From assembly GCF_000194625.1 (NCBI RefSeq), contig NC_015320.1, forward strand, positions 124,001-188,000: a stretch of DNA of 64,000 bases. The letters run 5' to 3'. The notes beneath the pieces were generated by a model. It was not told the origin of the DNA, searched no databases, and saw only the letters and a program-made list of their open reading frames with translations. The stretch is from Archaeoglobus veneficus SNP6. GTDB taxonomy: Archaea; Halobacteriota; Archaeoglobi; Archaeoglobales; Archaeoglobaceae. A program made the translations under genes and the position numbers. Position 1 is the stretch's first letter. Every line of letters starts with the position of its first letter. This document shows, one piece after another, positions 33,546-42,278 of this stretch.

Positions 33546-34547
33546 ATGAAGGAGGCATTACTGTACTCAACTGGAAGAGAAAAGAGAGCGAGGTGTCATC
33601 TCTGCTGGAATCTCTGCAACGTGGAAGAAGGGGAGAGGGGCAGATGTAATGCAAGGCTTAACGTCTCTGGAAGGCTTTATACCCTCACTTACGGGAATAT
33701 AAGCGCAATGGAGAGCAGGCCCGTGGAAATAAAGCCCTTCTTCCACTTCATGCCTGGAACGACCTCCATGACGTTCTCAACGTATTCGTGCAACCTTTCC
33801 TGCATGTGGTGCCAGAACTGGAGACTTTCGCGAACTCCACCGCCAGAGGGCTATCAGGTTGTCGATCCGGAGAAAATCGTCAGAGCGGCAATTGATGCGA
33901 AAGACAGGAGCACATGTGCGAGCTTCAACGAGCCAACACTCCTCTTCGAGTATCTCCTCGACCTCTTCCCCCTCGCAAAAGAGTTCGGGCTTAGAAACAC
34001 GATGGTCTCTAACGGCTACATGATGCCAAAGGCTCTCAAGATGCTGATTAATGCGGGACTCGACGCCATAAATATCGACGTAAAGGGAAGCAGAGAAGTT
34101 TACAGGAGATACTGTGGTGGTAAAAGCGACATCCACGTCTGGAAAAACATAAGGTTCGCTGCAAAGAGAATTCACGTTGAAGTCGTAAACCTGCTCGTAA
34201 GGAACGTGAATGATGACGAAGACTCCATACGGGAAATCGTGGAGAAACATCTGAAGTATGCCGGAGACGAGATTCCAATCCACTTTACCCGTTACTTCCC
34301 AGCGTTTCTCTTCGATAAACCCCCGACCGACGTTTCAAAACTCGAGAGAGCTGTTGAGATTGCGAGAAGGGAAGGAGTTGAATACGCCTACATCGGAAAC
34401 GTTCCCGGACATAAATTTGAAAACACCTACTGCCCGCAGTGCGGGGTTCTGCTCGTGCAAAGGTACCACACCACTGTTCTCGAAAACAGGGTGAAAAACG
34501 GGAAATGTCCCAATTGCGGGAAAGATATTTACGGGATATGGAGTTAA
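33546..34547 (+). CDS. Radical SAM protein, AmmeMemoRadiSam / PflA-like type
   Basis: 333 residues. A cysteine-rich N terminus (CHLCWNLCNVEEGERGRC) precedes the radical SAM motif CNLSCMWC, the barrel, and a C-terminal zinc-ribbon-like pair (CPQCG and CPNCGK). This order matches the archaeal radical SAM proteins of the AmmeMemoRadiSam group, named for association with AMMECR1 and Memo proteins; neither partner gene is in the window. The reaction is not known. The ATG at 33546 is preferred over 33492 because of the promoter spacing and the family's usual start. Confidence 0.85.
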   Translation: MKEALLYSTGREKRARCHLCWNLCNVEEGERGRCNARLNVSGRLYTLTYGNISAMESRPVEIKPFFHFMPGTTSMTFSTYSCNLSCMWCQNWRLSRTPPPEGYQVVDPEKIVRAAIDAKDRSTCASFNEPTLLFEYLLDLFPLAKEFGLRNTMVSNGYMMPKALKMLINAGLDAINIDVKGSREVYRRYCGGKSDIHVWKNIRFAAKRIHVEVVNLLVRNVNDDEDSIREIVEKHLKYAGDEIPIHFTRYFPAFLFDKPPTDVSKLERAVEIARREGVEYAYIGNVPGHKFENTYCPQCGVLLVQRYHTTVLENRVKNGKCPNCGKDIYGIWS

Positions 34548-34701
34548 GCCTGCCTACTGAAAGCGTATTATCTCGTTGATGGAATTGCGCCGCGCTTTCA
34601 CCATTCCCGTAAAAAAAGCTGGGTGATGCCGGCAGTTAGCTATTGGCAAGTATTGCCTGCCGTTTGCAGGAGCAGCTGATGTTATCGAGGTTATCAGCTA
34701 T

Positions 34702-35778
34702 TCAGAAATACCTCAGGATCTCGTAAAGCGTCGTACGCTGCGCTACCGGCCTTCCAACAGATTTTACAGCCCTGACAATGTCCTCAACCCTCGCAGGCTG
34801 GAAGGGTTTACCTGTAGCTCTCACAACATTCTCCTCAAGCATGGTTCCGCCGAAGTCGTTAGCTCCGAAGAAGAGCGCGAGAGTCGCAATTTCAAAACCC
34901 TGTGTGAGCCAGGAGGCCTGGATGTTTCTTATGTTGTGCAGAATTATGCGGGAAATAGCAAGAACCTGAAGGTACCTCGTCGCTGGGGCTGGATGCTTAA
35001 CCCTTCCATAAAGCTCAGTCCTCTCTGGTTGGAACGTCCAGGGGATGAAAGCAGTAAAGCCACCAGTTTCAGCCTGCAGATCACGAATCTTGAAAAGGTG
35101 CTCGACTATGTCCTCGTCGCTCTCGATGTGGCCGAACATCATCGTCGCGCTTCCCTTAAGTCCGATACTGTGAGCAGTTCGCATCACCTCGAGCCAGCCT
35201 CTGCTGTCAACCTTGTTAGGGCTGATTTGCGTTCTCACCCTGTCGCTTAGAATTTCCGCCCCTCCTCCAGGCAGTGAGTCCAAGCCAGCGTTTTTCAGCC
35301 TCTCGAGGACTTCTTTAACGCTGCACTTCTCGAGCTTCGCCAGGAAGTAAATTTCTGGCGGGGAAAGGGCGTGAAGCTGAATAGATGGGAAACGTCTTTT
35401 AATCTCGGAAAAAACGTTCTCGAACCACTCTATGCCAAGTTCCGGGTTCATTCCTCCCTGCATCAGGATCTGCGTCGCTCCAACTTCCACCGCTTCTTCG
35501 ATCTTCTTCAGAATTTCGTCGAGACTTAGGACGTAGCCTTCGTCATCGTTTCTGGCGTAGAATGCACAGAACTTACACTTGGATGTACATACATTTGTGT
35601 AGTTTATGTTCCTGTCAACGACGAAGGTTACGAGGTCTCCACACTTCCTTTTCCTTATCTCGTCTGCGATCTTCCCGAGGGCTGGAAGGGGTAGTTCGAA
35701 TAGCCTGAGGGCTTCCTCGAACGACAGATTTTCTCCTTCAAGGTTCTTCCTGACGTACTCGTACAATTCCGCTCTCAC
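34702..35778 (-). CDS. mqnC: Cyclic dehypoxanthinylfutalosine synthase MqnC
   Basis: Radical SAM enzyme of the futalosine menaquinone pathway that cyclises dehypoxanthinylfutalosine. 358 residues with CTSKCKFCAF binding the [4Fe-4S] cluster, GATQILMQGGMNPELGIEWF, SLPGGGAEILSDRVR and a C-terminal family pattern (ASWLTQGFEIATLALFFGAN; GTMLEENVVRATG). CofG and CofH of F420 synthesis are related, but the pairing with mqnA and these motifs favour MqnC. The gene overlaps the end of mqnA by 41 bases. Confidence 0.9.
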   Translation of the reverse strand: MRAELYEYVRKNLEGENLSFEEALRLFELPLPALGKIADEIRKRKCGDLVTFVVDRNINYTNVCTSKCKFCAFYARNDDEGYVLSLDEILKKIEEAVEVGATQILMQGGMNPELGIEWFENVFSEIKRRFPSIQLHALSPPEIYFLAKLEKCSVKEVLERLKNAGLDSLPGGGAEILSDRVRTQISPNKVDSRGWLEVMRTAHSIGLKGSATMMFGHIESDEDIVEHLFKIRDLQAETGGFTAFIPWTFQPERTELYGRVKHPAPATRYLQVLAISRIILHNIRNIQASWLTQGFEIATLALFFGANDFGGTMLEENVVRATGKPFQPARVEDIVRAVKSVGRPVAQRTTLYEILRYF

Positions 35779-36520
35779 GGCACATCTCCTCGAACGTCTT
35801 CAACCCTCTCCTTTCTGCATTACCCATCCTGTAGCTCAGGGTTTTAAAGTACTCCTCAAGGAACTCAGGGGGCATGCTGAACTTCGTTGCAGCTTCCGAA
35901 ACAACTTCCTCCATGTTTTTTAGGCCCCAGTCGATGGATTTGAATAACATAGCATCAACCGAGTTCGCGTCAACCTCTTGCAGGGAAGAGGATATGCCAA
36001 AGACCATCGGGAGGCCTGTGAGTTCGTACCACTCCTCTCCAAGGTCCATCACAACCCTGTATATCATCCTCGCCTTGATTGCTTCATCACCTATTACGAG
36101 CGCATGTTTGCAAATTTCGAGTAAATCCGATGCTTTTCCAGAATCTGTAAACACGAGCCTGTTTTTCAGACCTTTCTCCCCCAGGATAATCCTGAGAAGG
36201 TTTACAGAGGTCATTGTGTCGGCTGTAACAGCTATGGGGCTTTCGTCGAGTTCTTTCATCTTCGATACGACGACGACACTCAGCACTTTATCCCGTGATG
36301 CTATACAGAAGTTGTAGCTCCTGAGCTTTTCGGAATTTTGCAGGAAGAAGAAAGATGGGACAGGAGCGTAGTCTATGAGGCCAGAAGCGAGCATGGATGC
36401 CATCTGCTTGGGTGATGCTTCAACGATTTCAAAGTTCCGATTTTCTTTAAAACTCTTTTCAAGCCAGTAGTACGGGAGAAAGTTGTTTATGAGGCCGAAT
36501 TTTCCAATTCTGAATGGCAT
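35738..36520 (-). CDS. mqnA: Chorismate dehydratase MqnA
   Basis: First enzyme of the futalosine pathway; removes water from chorismate to give 3-enolpyruvylbenzoate. 260 residues with the periplasmic-binding-protein-like fold: IGKFGLINNFLPYYWLE, LASGLIDYAPVPSFFFLQ, TADTMTSVNLLRIIL, LVIGDEAIKARM and YELTGLPMVFGI are family motifs. mqnB and mqnD are not in the window. Upstream gene of a two-gene unit with mqnC. Confidence 0.92.
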   Translation of the reverse strand: MPFRIGKFGLINNFLPYYWLEKSFKENRNFEIVEASPKQMASMLASGLIDYAPVPSFFFLQNSEKLRSYNFCIASRDKVLSVVVVSKMKELDESPIAVTADTMTSVNLLRIILGEKGLKNRLVFTDSGKASDLLEICKHALVIGDEAIKARMIYRVVMDLGEEWYELTGLPMVFGISSSLQEVDANSVDAMLFKSIDWGLKNMEEVVSEAATKFSMPPEFLEEYFKTLSYRMGNAERRGLKTFEEMCRESGIVRVRQEEP

Positions 36521-36791
36521 TAAACGTCAAAACCGGCAAGGATAAAAAAGCGTTGCTCTTGCCTTATTCTGACAAGGTCTTGAGCTTTCTATATTTTGAT
36601 GGAGACGAGTCTGTCATTCCTCTTCTCCGTCTGGGGTTTCATATATATCTGCCATACTGGGCTGTCTTTTTCCGGTAGTTTCAGTTGTTACTGACAGAAT
36701 CCCGGGATTTCGGTACCGCATGCACTCGCGGTATTTTCACTTCCAAGACGACATTCACGAAAATATCCCGTGGGTGTCATTAGAGATGCCA

Positions 36792-37211
36792 CTAAACCTC
36801 AATAATAAAGTGCAGCTCTGTCGATGGGTCCTTAAGCAATCGCACCATCTCCCTGCTGAGGTCAGCAGCGGCTTTGTCTGCTTTTATGATGAGTGTCCTC
36901 CCGCATACGTAGTCGCTCTTCCTGACAACAATGTCGGTTGGATGAGTGAACGTGAGCCGGGGGCTCCCGAATCCAGTAACGACTTCTCTCATCCCGTAGT
37001 CAGGAAGGTAAAGCACAATCATAGCCTTCTTCCCGCCACACAGACACCCCTTTATTTCCTGTGGAAGATCCGAAATCGCTTTACTTGCTCTCACACCTAT
37101 AATACAGTCACCTCTCGGCGTCAGATGTTCGTCCTTAGTAATCTCGAGGGTTGTTGGATGCTTTGCTGTTATGTTTGGATGACCCCACGCGATGATTACT
37201 TCTCTCGGCAT
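36792..37211 (-). CDS. DUF371 family protein
   Basis: 139-residue small archaeal protein. It begins MPREVIIAWGHPNITAKHP, then LEITKDEHLTPRGDCIIGV, and later GFGSPRLTFTHPTDIVVRKS, which are the two halves of a DUF371 pseudo-duplication with the repeated HPTxxxxxK pattern. Function unknown. ATG 37211 is preceded by GGAGGAACGTATGCC; the gene starts 77 bases inside the end of the DUF1284 gene. It contains one copy of the dispersed 30-bp motif (37038-37067), in frame. Confidence 0.8.
   Translation of the reverse strand: MPREVIIAWGHPNITAKHPTTLEITKDEHLTPRGDCIIGVRASKAISDLPQEIKGCLCGGKKAMIVLYLPDYGMREVVTGFGSPRLTFTHPTDIVVRKSDYVCGRTLIIKADKAAADLSREMVRLLKDPSTELHFIIEV
37038..37067 (+). repeat. Dispersed 30-bp motif, copy A (inside DUF371 gene)
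   Basis: Thirty bases starting ACACAGACACCCCTTTATTT and ending CCTGTGGAAG. An exact second copy in the same direction lies at 37615-37644. The core TTTCCTGTGGAA is a near-palindrome. In the gene it encodes LPQEIKGCLC on the opposite strand. Confidence 0.7.
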
Positions 37212-37572
37212 GGCATACGTTCCTCCAGTCACACGTTGTGCAGGCTTTCTGCCTCCACACATCCATTATTTCCGGAATCTTCGCTCTAATCTCACTCCAT
37301 GAAACCTTTGAACCGGGAGAGATAGAGAGCAGATTTAGCGCGAGTTTGTCAAGTTCCCTAATCTCCGCGTCAGCTGTGCTGGAGTACGCACAAACTCCGC
37401 TGGAGTTGTGTGGACAGGTGGCGCAGACGTCATCCGCACCGTCAACCACTTCAACTCCAGTCCTTTCAGCATCTTTAAGCGCTCTGAGCAGGTTTTCTAC
37501 GAACTCGCGGTTATACCCCTCCCCTTTGAAGAAGTGCAGACATATAAGGTGATGCCCTCTGAACCTTACCAT
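37135..37572 (-). CDS. DUF1284 family protein
   Basis: 145 residues. The start FRGHHLICLHFFKGEGYNRE with its HH pair and the later cysteines (CATCPHNSSGVC; CTTCDWRNVC) match DUF1284, thought to be a metal- or Fe-S-binding protein of unknown role. The last 25 residues are read from DNA shared with the start of the DUF371 gene and are atypically polar, so the family core probably ends near residue 120. ATG 37572. Confidence 0.75.
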   Translation of the reverse strand: MVRFRGHHLICLHFFKGEGYNREFVENLLRALKDAERTGVEVVDGADDVCATCPHNSSGVCAYSSTADAEIRELDKLALNLLSISPGSKVSWSEIRAKIPEIMDVWRQKACTTCDWRNVCHAERSNHRVGSSKHNSKASNNPRDY

Positions 37573-37614
37573 ATATTAGTCAACCACACTAACCCTATTT
37601 AAAGTCATAACCCT

Positions 37615-37644
37615 ACACAGACACCCCTTTATTTCCTGTGGAAG
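37615..37644 (+). repeat. Dispersed 30-bp motif, copy B
   Basis: Identical over all thirty bases to copy A. It lies in the gap between the DUF1284 gene and the p27-like gene, 43 bases upstream of the DUF1284 start. Confidence 0.7.
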
Positions 37645-37770
37645 TGTGAGGTTGTAATATCGACAAGCCAATACAAATCTCGATTCGAATTCCTCTAAGC
37701 TCTGAGACCGGTAGAAGAGTGAAAAGTCCACGAACACAGATTTACGTCCTTAATAACGTACTCTATTTAA

Positions 37771-37787
37771 CTTTCACAGGAAATAAA
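37771..37787 (-). repeat. Dispersed motif, partial inverted copy C
   Basis: The plus strand reads CTTTCACAGGAAATAAA, matching the first 17 bases of the reverse complement of copies A and B at 16 positions. It lies just past the stop codon of the p27-like gene and points opposite to copy B about 130 bases away. Confidence 0.4.
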
Positions 37788-37792
37788 TAAAG

Positions 37793-38260
37793 CTAACCAA
37801 ATTTTCTAAGCTTCTCGAGGATTTCAACAGCTTTATTCATAGTCTCCACGATCTCCGCTATTCTGCATATGTCCTCCTCCCCCTCCAGATCTCTCGCGAG
37901 TTTACTGATAGCATCTTTAACTGCATCTTCCACGAGCGATCTATTCCATGTACCATCCCTTTCTGCGGATTTGTTCTCAGATTTTGCTAAATGTTTCACC
38001 GCTCCCACTTCAGTGTTTCTATCCTCCATTCCCTCTTTTTCCTGCTGAATCCCCCTATTATCAATCATCTGGCTCTTTTCCACATTCTCTACGCTGACGC
38101 CCTCACCCCTGTCAATTATGACGTTTCTGCCACATGAGGGGCAGAAAATCCTGGCGTTATCTTGAAACAGAGGAACCCTACAGTCTGGGCAGTAATACGA
38201 GAGCATCTTGGCTCCCTTATAAAGAAGCTCCGCCATCTCCGAAATTTTTTTATCTTCCAT
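37793..38260 (-). CDS. Zinc-ribbon protein, Sjogren/scleroderma autoantigen p27-like
   Basis: 155 residues. The N-terminal part MAELLYKGAKMLSYYCPDCR followed by VPLFQDNARIFCPSCGR is the zinc-binding signature of the p27/SSSCA1 family found in archaea and eukaryotes. A low-complexity acidic linker follows, then a helical C terminus with a coiled-coil pattern. Role unknown; suggested ties to mitosis in eukaryotes do not transfer. ATG 38260 (MEDKKI) is preferred over an in-frame ATG 24 bases upstream. Divergent from the UPF0147 gene. Confidence 0.75.
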   Translation of the reverse strand: MEDKKISEMAELLYKGAKMLSYYCPDCRVPLFQDNARIFCPSCGRNVIIDRGEGVSVENVEKSQMIDNRGIQQEKEGMEDRNTEVGAVKHLAKSENKSAERDGTWNRSLVEDAVKDAISKLARDLEGEEDICRIAEIVETMNKAVEILEKLRKFG

Positions 38261-38313
38261 GTTACCTATGTTGATAGGCCGCATTTAAAAATTTCACTTC
38301 TGGAGGTGGTACG

Positions 38314-38574
38314 GTGGCAAAAGAGGTGCCAGACAGCGTATTGGAAGTTCTGGACAGAATAATTCAGGACGACACGGTTCCGAGGAATATCAGGCGTGTT
38401 GCAAGTGAGATAAAAGAGAACTTGCTTCACGGTGAGGAGAGTCTCGCCGTAAGGGCTGCATCGGCGATCTCGATACTCGAAGAGATCTCTTCCGACCCAA
38501 ACATCCCGATGCATGTCAGAACCTTGATCTGGAACGTATCGAGCCAGCTCGAGAGGATCTCCGTTGAGGAGTAG
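38314..38574 (+). CDS. UPF0147 family protein
   Basis: 86 residues, entirely helical, with VLDRIIQDDTVPRNIRRVAS and SDPNIPMHVRTLIWNVSSQL, the paired DxxVPxxxR repeats of UPF0147. Conserved across archaea, function unknown. GTG 38314 is preceded by TGGAGGTGGTACG at ideal spacing. Confidence 0.9.
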   Translation: MAKEVPDSVLEVLDRIIQDDTVPRNIRRVASEIKENLLHGEESLAVRAASAISILEEISSDPNIPMHVRTLIWNVSSQLERISVEE

Positions 38575-38990
38575 GCAAGTAGTCTATACTGGAAATGAAG
38601 TAGAAATGTTTTTCCAGTTAGTCTATGCTATCTTGATTTATTATAGATATTGTCGAGCATAACTTGGAAATACAACTGTATATGTTACTACATCCCCTTA
38701 CCACCCTGCATTCGTTCAACTCTGCTATCTTCTGTTTTCAGTGGATGGGAATTTGTCATAGATTTATAGTGTTGGTTATCTTCCGGAAAGAACGCATTTT
38801 CAATCTTATATTGTCCCACTTAACGGTCTGCAATTTCCTTCCGAATTTCTCTTCTTTTTGTTTAGCGTGGATTGAACTATGCTTAGAAAGATCAAGTCTA
38901 TTACTTCTGCTCTTTTGGTCTGTAAATGAGCTGTACATCTTGTGCAGCGTGTTGAACGAGACTACATAGACCAAGTATTTTTAAACTCAT
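38575..38990. other. Intergenic AT-rich stretch
   Basis: Open frames exist on both strands (plus 38664-38969, minus 38756-38974), but they overlap one another, lack ribosome sites and have low-complexity or unbalanced composition. The minus-strand frame is lysine and serine rich and could be a decayed gene. Nothing is assigned. Confidence 0.4.
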
Positions 38991-38991
38991 C

Positions 38992-39175
38992 ATCCAGACG
39001 AAAGGGGTGTCTTCCAAATTGAAAAAGAGCTTAAAGCTGAGAGATCGGAAGTAGAAGACGTCTTTAAGCTGAGAAACGTGGACTCTTTATGGATAAAGAT
39101 CTATAGTTAAATTCGTCTATGCTAACGTACTTCTCATAGCAATTCTCGTTCGACTGGGATTCAGGGGGAAAAGAT
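38992..39175 (+). pseudogene. Remnant of a DDE transposase C terminus
   Basis: One frame reads FQIEKELKAERSEVEDVFKL followed by RNVDSLWIKIYS and a stop at about 39110; a shifted frame continues KFVYANVLLIAILVRLGFRG. The order ERSEVE-x-VF plus a following hydrophobic VYANVLLIA segment is typical for the final helix region of IS4/IS5-like transposases, the second E being the catalytic glutamate. With a stop and a frameshift and no 5' half, it is a dead fragment. The rest up to 39356 contains nothing recognisable. Confidence 0.55.
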
Positions 39176-39356
39176 GATGCTGCAGGTCGACTGAGTGGTG
39201 AGTTTGCAGACACCATAGGGTAATTATAGACGTTCCAGAAGTTTTGTCCCAAAAACCTTCAGCCTTGAGGTAAGAATAAAGAGGATCCGTAACCGGGGTG
39301 GTTTATACTACATCCCAATGAAACTACGAGGAAAATCCAAACGCCATACTAAAAAA

Positions 39357-42278
39357 TTAGCGGGATTTGCCGTTGAGCATCTCCTTTAGCTTAAAAGTTC
39401 TCTTTTCTCTCCTCCTCAAGTCATCGAGGATTCTATGGATTCTATTTATCTGGCTGTCTATCATTTCGAGGACTTTTTCCGTACTTATTTCATCCCTGAG
39501 TTCCATATACCCTCTCATTATAGCAAGCGGATTTCTCAACCTGTCTGCGAGGTACTCGAACTGCTCAATATTTTCTTTTAACTGTTTTATTGCGGCACTT
39601 CTTTCCTTCTCAACATCTATCGCCTTCAGTGCAAAGCCAAGATCGTCCGCGAGGTCGAGTAGCAGCCCTATCTCCTCAGTGTCGAAGGCATCTGAAACTG
39701 GCGAGTTAAAGCTCAGAATTCCATAGAACTTCTCCTCGTGGACTATTGGAATTACAAGAACCTGCAGGAATCTGTGCTCATCGTTAATGGGGCATTTTTC
39801 ACATATTTCGTCTCCCCACTCTACAAGCTTTGCTCTTCTCGTGGTAAGAACTTCTTCAACACAAGGGAGACCCTCCTTTAACCACTCTCTGAGCAGTTTC
39901 CTGCTTATCTTTCCCGTAACTGCCACAGGAGAAACTGCTGGCTTTTTACCCTCCCTGACGATTCCAACCCATACGGTCATGTAGTCCTCCACACTGGCAA
40001 AGGCTTTGCAGGCCCTCCTCAGCAATATCCTTCCGTCCTTCTCATGAACTATGAGCTGGTTTATCTCACTGGAAATCTGGAGGAGTTTATTCAGGCGTCT
40101 CAGGCTATTTTCCATTTTCTTTCTCTCAGTAATATCCCGTATAACTTTGTGGTAGCCTACCAGCCGTCCCTCCTCATCTCTCAGTATTCTCGCTGACTCG
40201 AGACAGTCTATCACGTTTCCCCTCTTTGTTCTATATCTAACCTCGAAGTTACTTACAAACTCATTACTGGAGAGACCTTCCAGCAACTTCTTTCTATCAG
40301 AGGGATTTACATAAAGCCTCAGGACACTCTGTCCAATTAACTCATCTCTCGTATACCCAAAGAGTTCTTCAGCAGCTTTGTTCACTTCGATTATTCTACC
40401 ATCCATATCTGTCAGAAGGATTGCATCCATCGAGGATTCGAAGAGTCCCCTGTACTTCTTTTCGCTCTCTCTAACCCTCTCCTCAGCCCTTATTTTCACA
40501 ATCCCCGCGGCCATATGCTCCGATATCGTATCTATGAGTTTTCTATCGAGTTCTGTTATCCTTTTTCCGGATTTAACTACAAGTTGTATTACACCCTGCA
40601 GTTCTCCACCGGAAATAAGGGGGACGGAGTACATCTCTTGGAGGTCACATCCAATACAAAGGTCGTGGAAATGCTCAGTGTACTTACTTCTCTTCATGTC
40701 AGGGATATAAAGTGGCTCCTTTCTGAGTGCTGTAACAACCGCAGTACTCTTACTATCTGGTCTGACCTTCTGAACCTTCGCAGATCTCTCCCCAAACTCT
40801 TCGTCAAAACCAATCTGCGTTACGGCCCTCAAAGTGTTAGTGTTCTTGTCATATATGAGAATCTCACCCATATCAAAGTCGAATACTCTCTTGAGCGCGT
40901 CAATTAAATTCGCTGCAAGTTCCTCTATACTCTCCGACTTGTTTACAGCCTCTCCAACGAGCCTGTACAACTCACTGAGATTGCGGATCTCCTCTTCCAT
41001 CCGCTTTCTTTCCGTGATGTCTTTTATTATCCCGTGATATATGATAGACTGCCCCTCTTTTATTGCAATTGCCGATTCGAGACAGTGAACGATTTTTCCG
41101 TCTTTTCTTCTGTATCTCATTTCCATGTTCCTAACAAAGCCGTCTCTCTCTATCTTTTCTATGAACTTCTTTCTGTCAGAAACGTCAGCGTACAACTCTC
41201 TCACGTCCATCTTCAGCAATTCATCTCTCGTATACCCAAAGAGTTCTTCAGCAGCTTTATTCATGTCAAGAATTTTGCCCTCAGACGTCGTCAGGTATAT
41301 AGTGTCCATCGAGGATTCGAAGAGTCCCCTGTACAACTCCTCACTTTTTCTCAACTCCTCTTCAATCCTTATTTTTGCAATACCAGCAGCTATATGCTCT
41401 GAAATGCTCTCGAGAAGCTTTCTGTCTCTTTCTGATATTTTCTTTCCTTTTCTCGTTATTATCTGGATAACACCATGCAGTTTACCCTTTGTGACGAGAG
41501 GTAGTGCGTATATCTCTTCGATGTCGAGTTTTCTGAAGATTTCTCTCGCATACGCTGTAAGGTCGTTCTCCTTTACATTGGAGATGTATATCGGCCTCTT
41601 TTCGATGGCAGTTCTTACTGCAATACTTGGATTTTCCTCGTTCACCTTATGAACATCAGCAGAATAATCGCCAAAAACTTCAAAACCGAGCTGAACAACA
41701 GCTTCGAGTGTATCTGTTTTTGGATTGTATATGAGAATCTCACCCATATCAAAATCTATTACTTCCTTTAACTCCTTCAAAATCATTGACGAGAGTTGCT
41801 CTATGCTCTCCGACTTGTTTACAGCTTCCCCTACAATTCTGTGTAGCTCACTAAGCTTTCTGATTTCAGCGTTCATCAGTTTCCTCTCAGTAATGTCTTC
41901 CATGGTCTCGATAACTCCAATCACTTCTCCATTTGACCTGAGTAATGAAGCTCTGAAGTAGATCCACTTTCCTATATGCGGGAGGTATAACTCGAGTTCG
42001 TACGTGTTTTCGTCAACCTTTCTTATCTTTTTCTTTTTTACTTTCCTCTTTCTGTAAAAGTTCTCAACTCCATCGAGAACAATGTCTGCGAGGAGCGGGC
42101 TTGGTTTGGAGAAGAAGGCTTTCCAGTGATTTGTGGTGCCTATTATCTCTTCCTTCCTTATCCCGGTGAGTTCCTCGCACGCCCTGTTCCAGTATCTAAC
42201 AACGTGGTTCCTGTCGATGACGAATGTCGGTACGGGTACGTTCTCGAGTATTTCTTCGAGCTTGAAGTCTCTACTCAT
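39357..42278 (-). CDS. Large PAS/GAF sensor protein without kinase domain
   Basis: 973 residues of sensor domains: PAS (about 1-130), GAF (150-300), PAS (310-430), GAF (435-590), PAS (600-720), GAF-like (730-890), then a short helical segment. The PAS-GAF block is repeated (for example AEELFGYTRDELLKMDV and AEELFGYTRDELIGQSV; VNKSESIEQL and VNKSESIEEL). The final segment LADRLRNPLAIMRGYMEL resembles a histidine-kinase dimerisation box with Asp where the phosphorylated His would be, and no ATPase domain follows. It probably senses signals for, or heterodimerises with, the kinase encoded just upstream, whose stop it overlaps by eight bases. ATG 42278 follows AGGAGGTGTCAACG. Last gene of the operon. 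Confidence 0.85.
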   Translation of the reverse strand: MSRDFKLEEILENVPVPTFVIDRNHVVRYWNRACEELTGIRKEEIIGTTNHWKAFFSKPSPLLADIVLDGVENFYRKRKVKKKKIRKVDENTYELELYLPHIGKWIYFRASLLRSNGEVIGVIETMEDITERKLMNAEIRKLSELHRIVGEAVNKSESIEQLSSMILKELKEVIDFDMGEILIYNPKTDTLEAVVQLGFEVFGDYSADVHKVNEENPSIAVRTAIEKRPIYISNVKENDLTAYAREIFRKLDIEEIYALPLVTKGKLHGVIQIITRKGKKISERDRKLLESISEHIAAGIAKIRIEEELRKSEELYRGLFESSMDTIYLTTSEGKILDMNKAAEELFGYTRDELLKMDVRELYADVSDRKKFIEKIERDGFVRNMEMRYRRKDGKIVHCLESAIAIKEGQSIIYHGIIKDITERKRMEEEIRNLSELYRLVGEAVNKSESIEELAANLIDALKRVFDFDMGEILIYDKNTNTLRAVTQIGFDEEFGERSAKVQKVRPDSKSTAVVTALRKEPLYIPDMKRSKYTEHFHDLCIGCDLQEMYSVPLISGGELQGVIQLVVKSGKRITELDRKLIDTISEHMAAGIVKIRAEERVRESEKKYRGLFESSMDAILLTDMDGRIIEVNKAAEELFGYTRDELIGQSVLRLYVNPSDRKKLLEGLSSNEFVSNFEVRYRTKRGNVIDCLESARILRDEEGRLVGYHKVIRDITERKKMENSLRRLNKLLQISSEINQLIVHEKDGRILLRRACKAFASVEDYMTVWVGIVREGKKPAVSPVAVTGKISRKLLREWLKEGLPCVEEVLTTRRAKLVEWGDEICEKCPINDEHRFLQVLVIPIVHEEKFYGILSFNSPVSDAFDTEEIGLLLDLADDLGFALKAIDVEKERSAAIKQLKENIEQFEYLADRLRNPLAIMRGYMELRDEISTEKVLEMIDSQINRIHRILDDLRRREKRTFKLKEMLNGKSR

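Noticed and set aside
34548-34701. tRNA or small RNA in the gap before mqnC
   Set aside because: GC-richer than other gaps, but no cloverleaf, T-loop or known RNA motif could be drawn.
34702-35778. CofH/CofG (F420 synthesis) for the radical SAM gene
   Set aside because: Related family, but the operon with mqnA and the sequence motifs fit MqnC better.
37038-37787. CRISPR array
   Set aside because: Two exact 30-bp copies are 577 bp apart and the rest are scattered; there is no regular repeat-spacer spacing and no cas gene nearby.
38664-38969. 101-codon AT-rich frame in a gap
   Set aside because: Overlaps another frame on the opposite strand, no ribosome site, low-complexity hydrophobic product.
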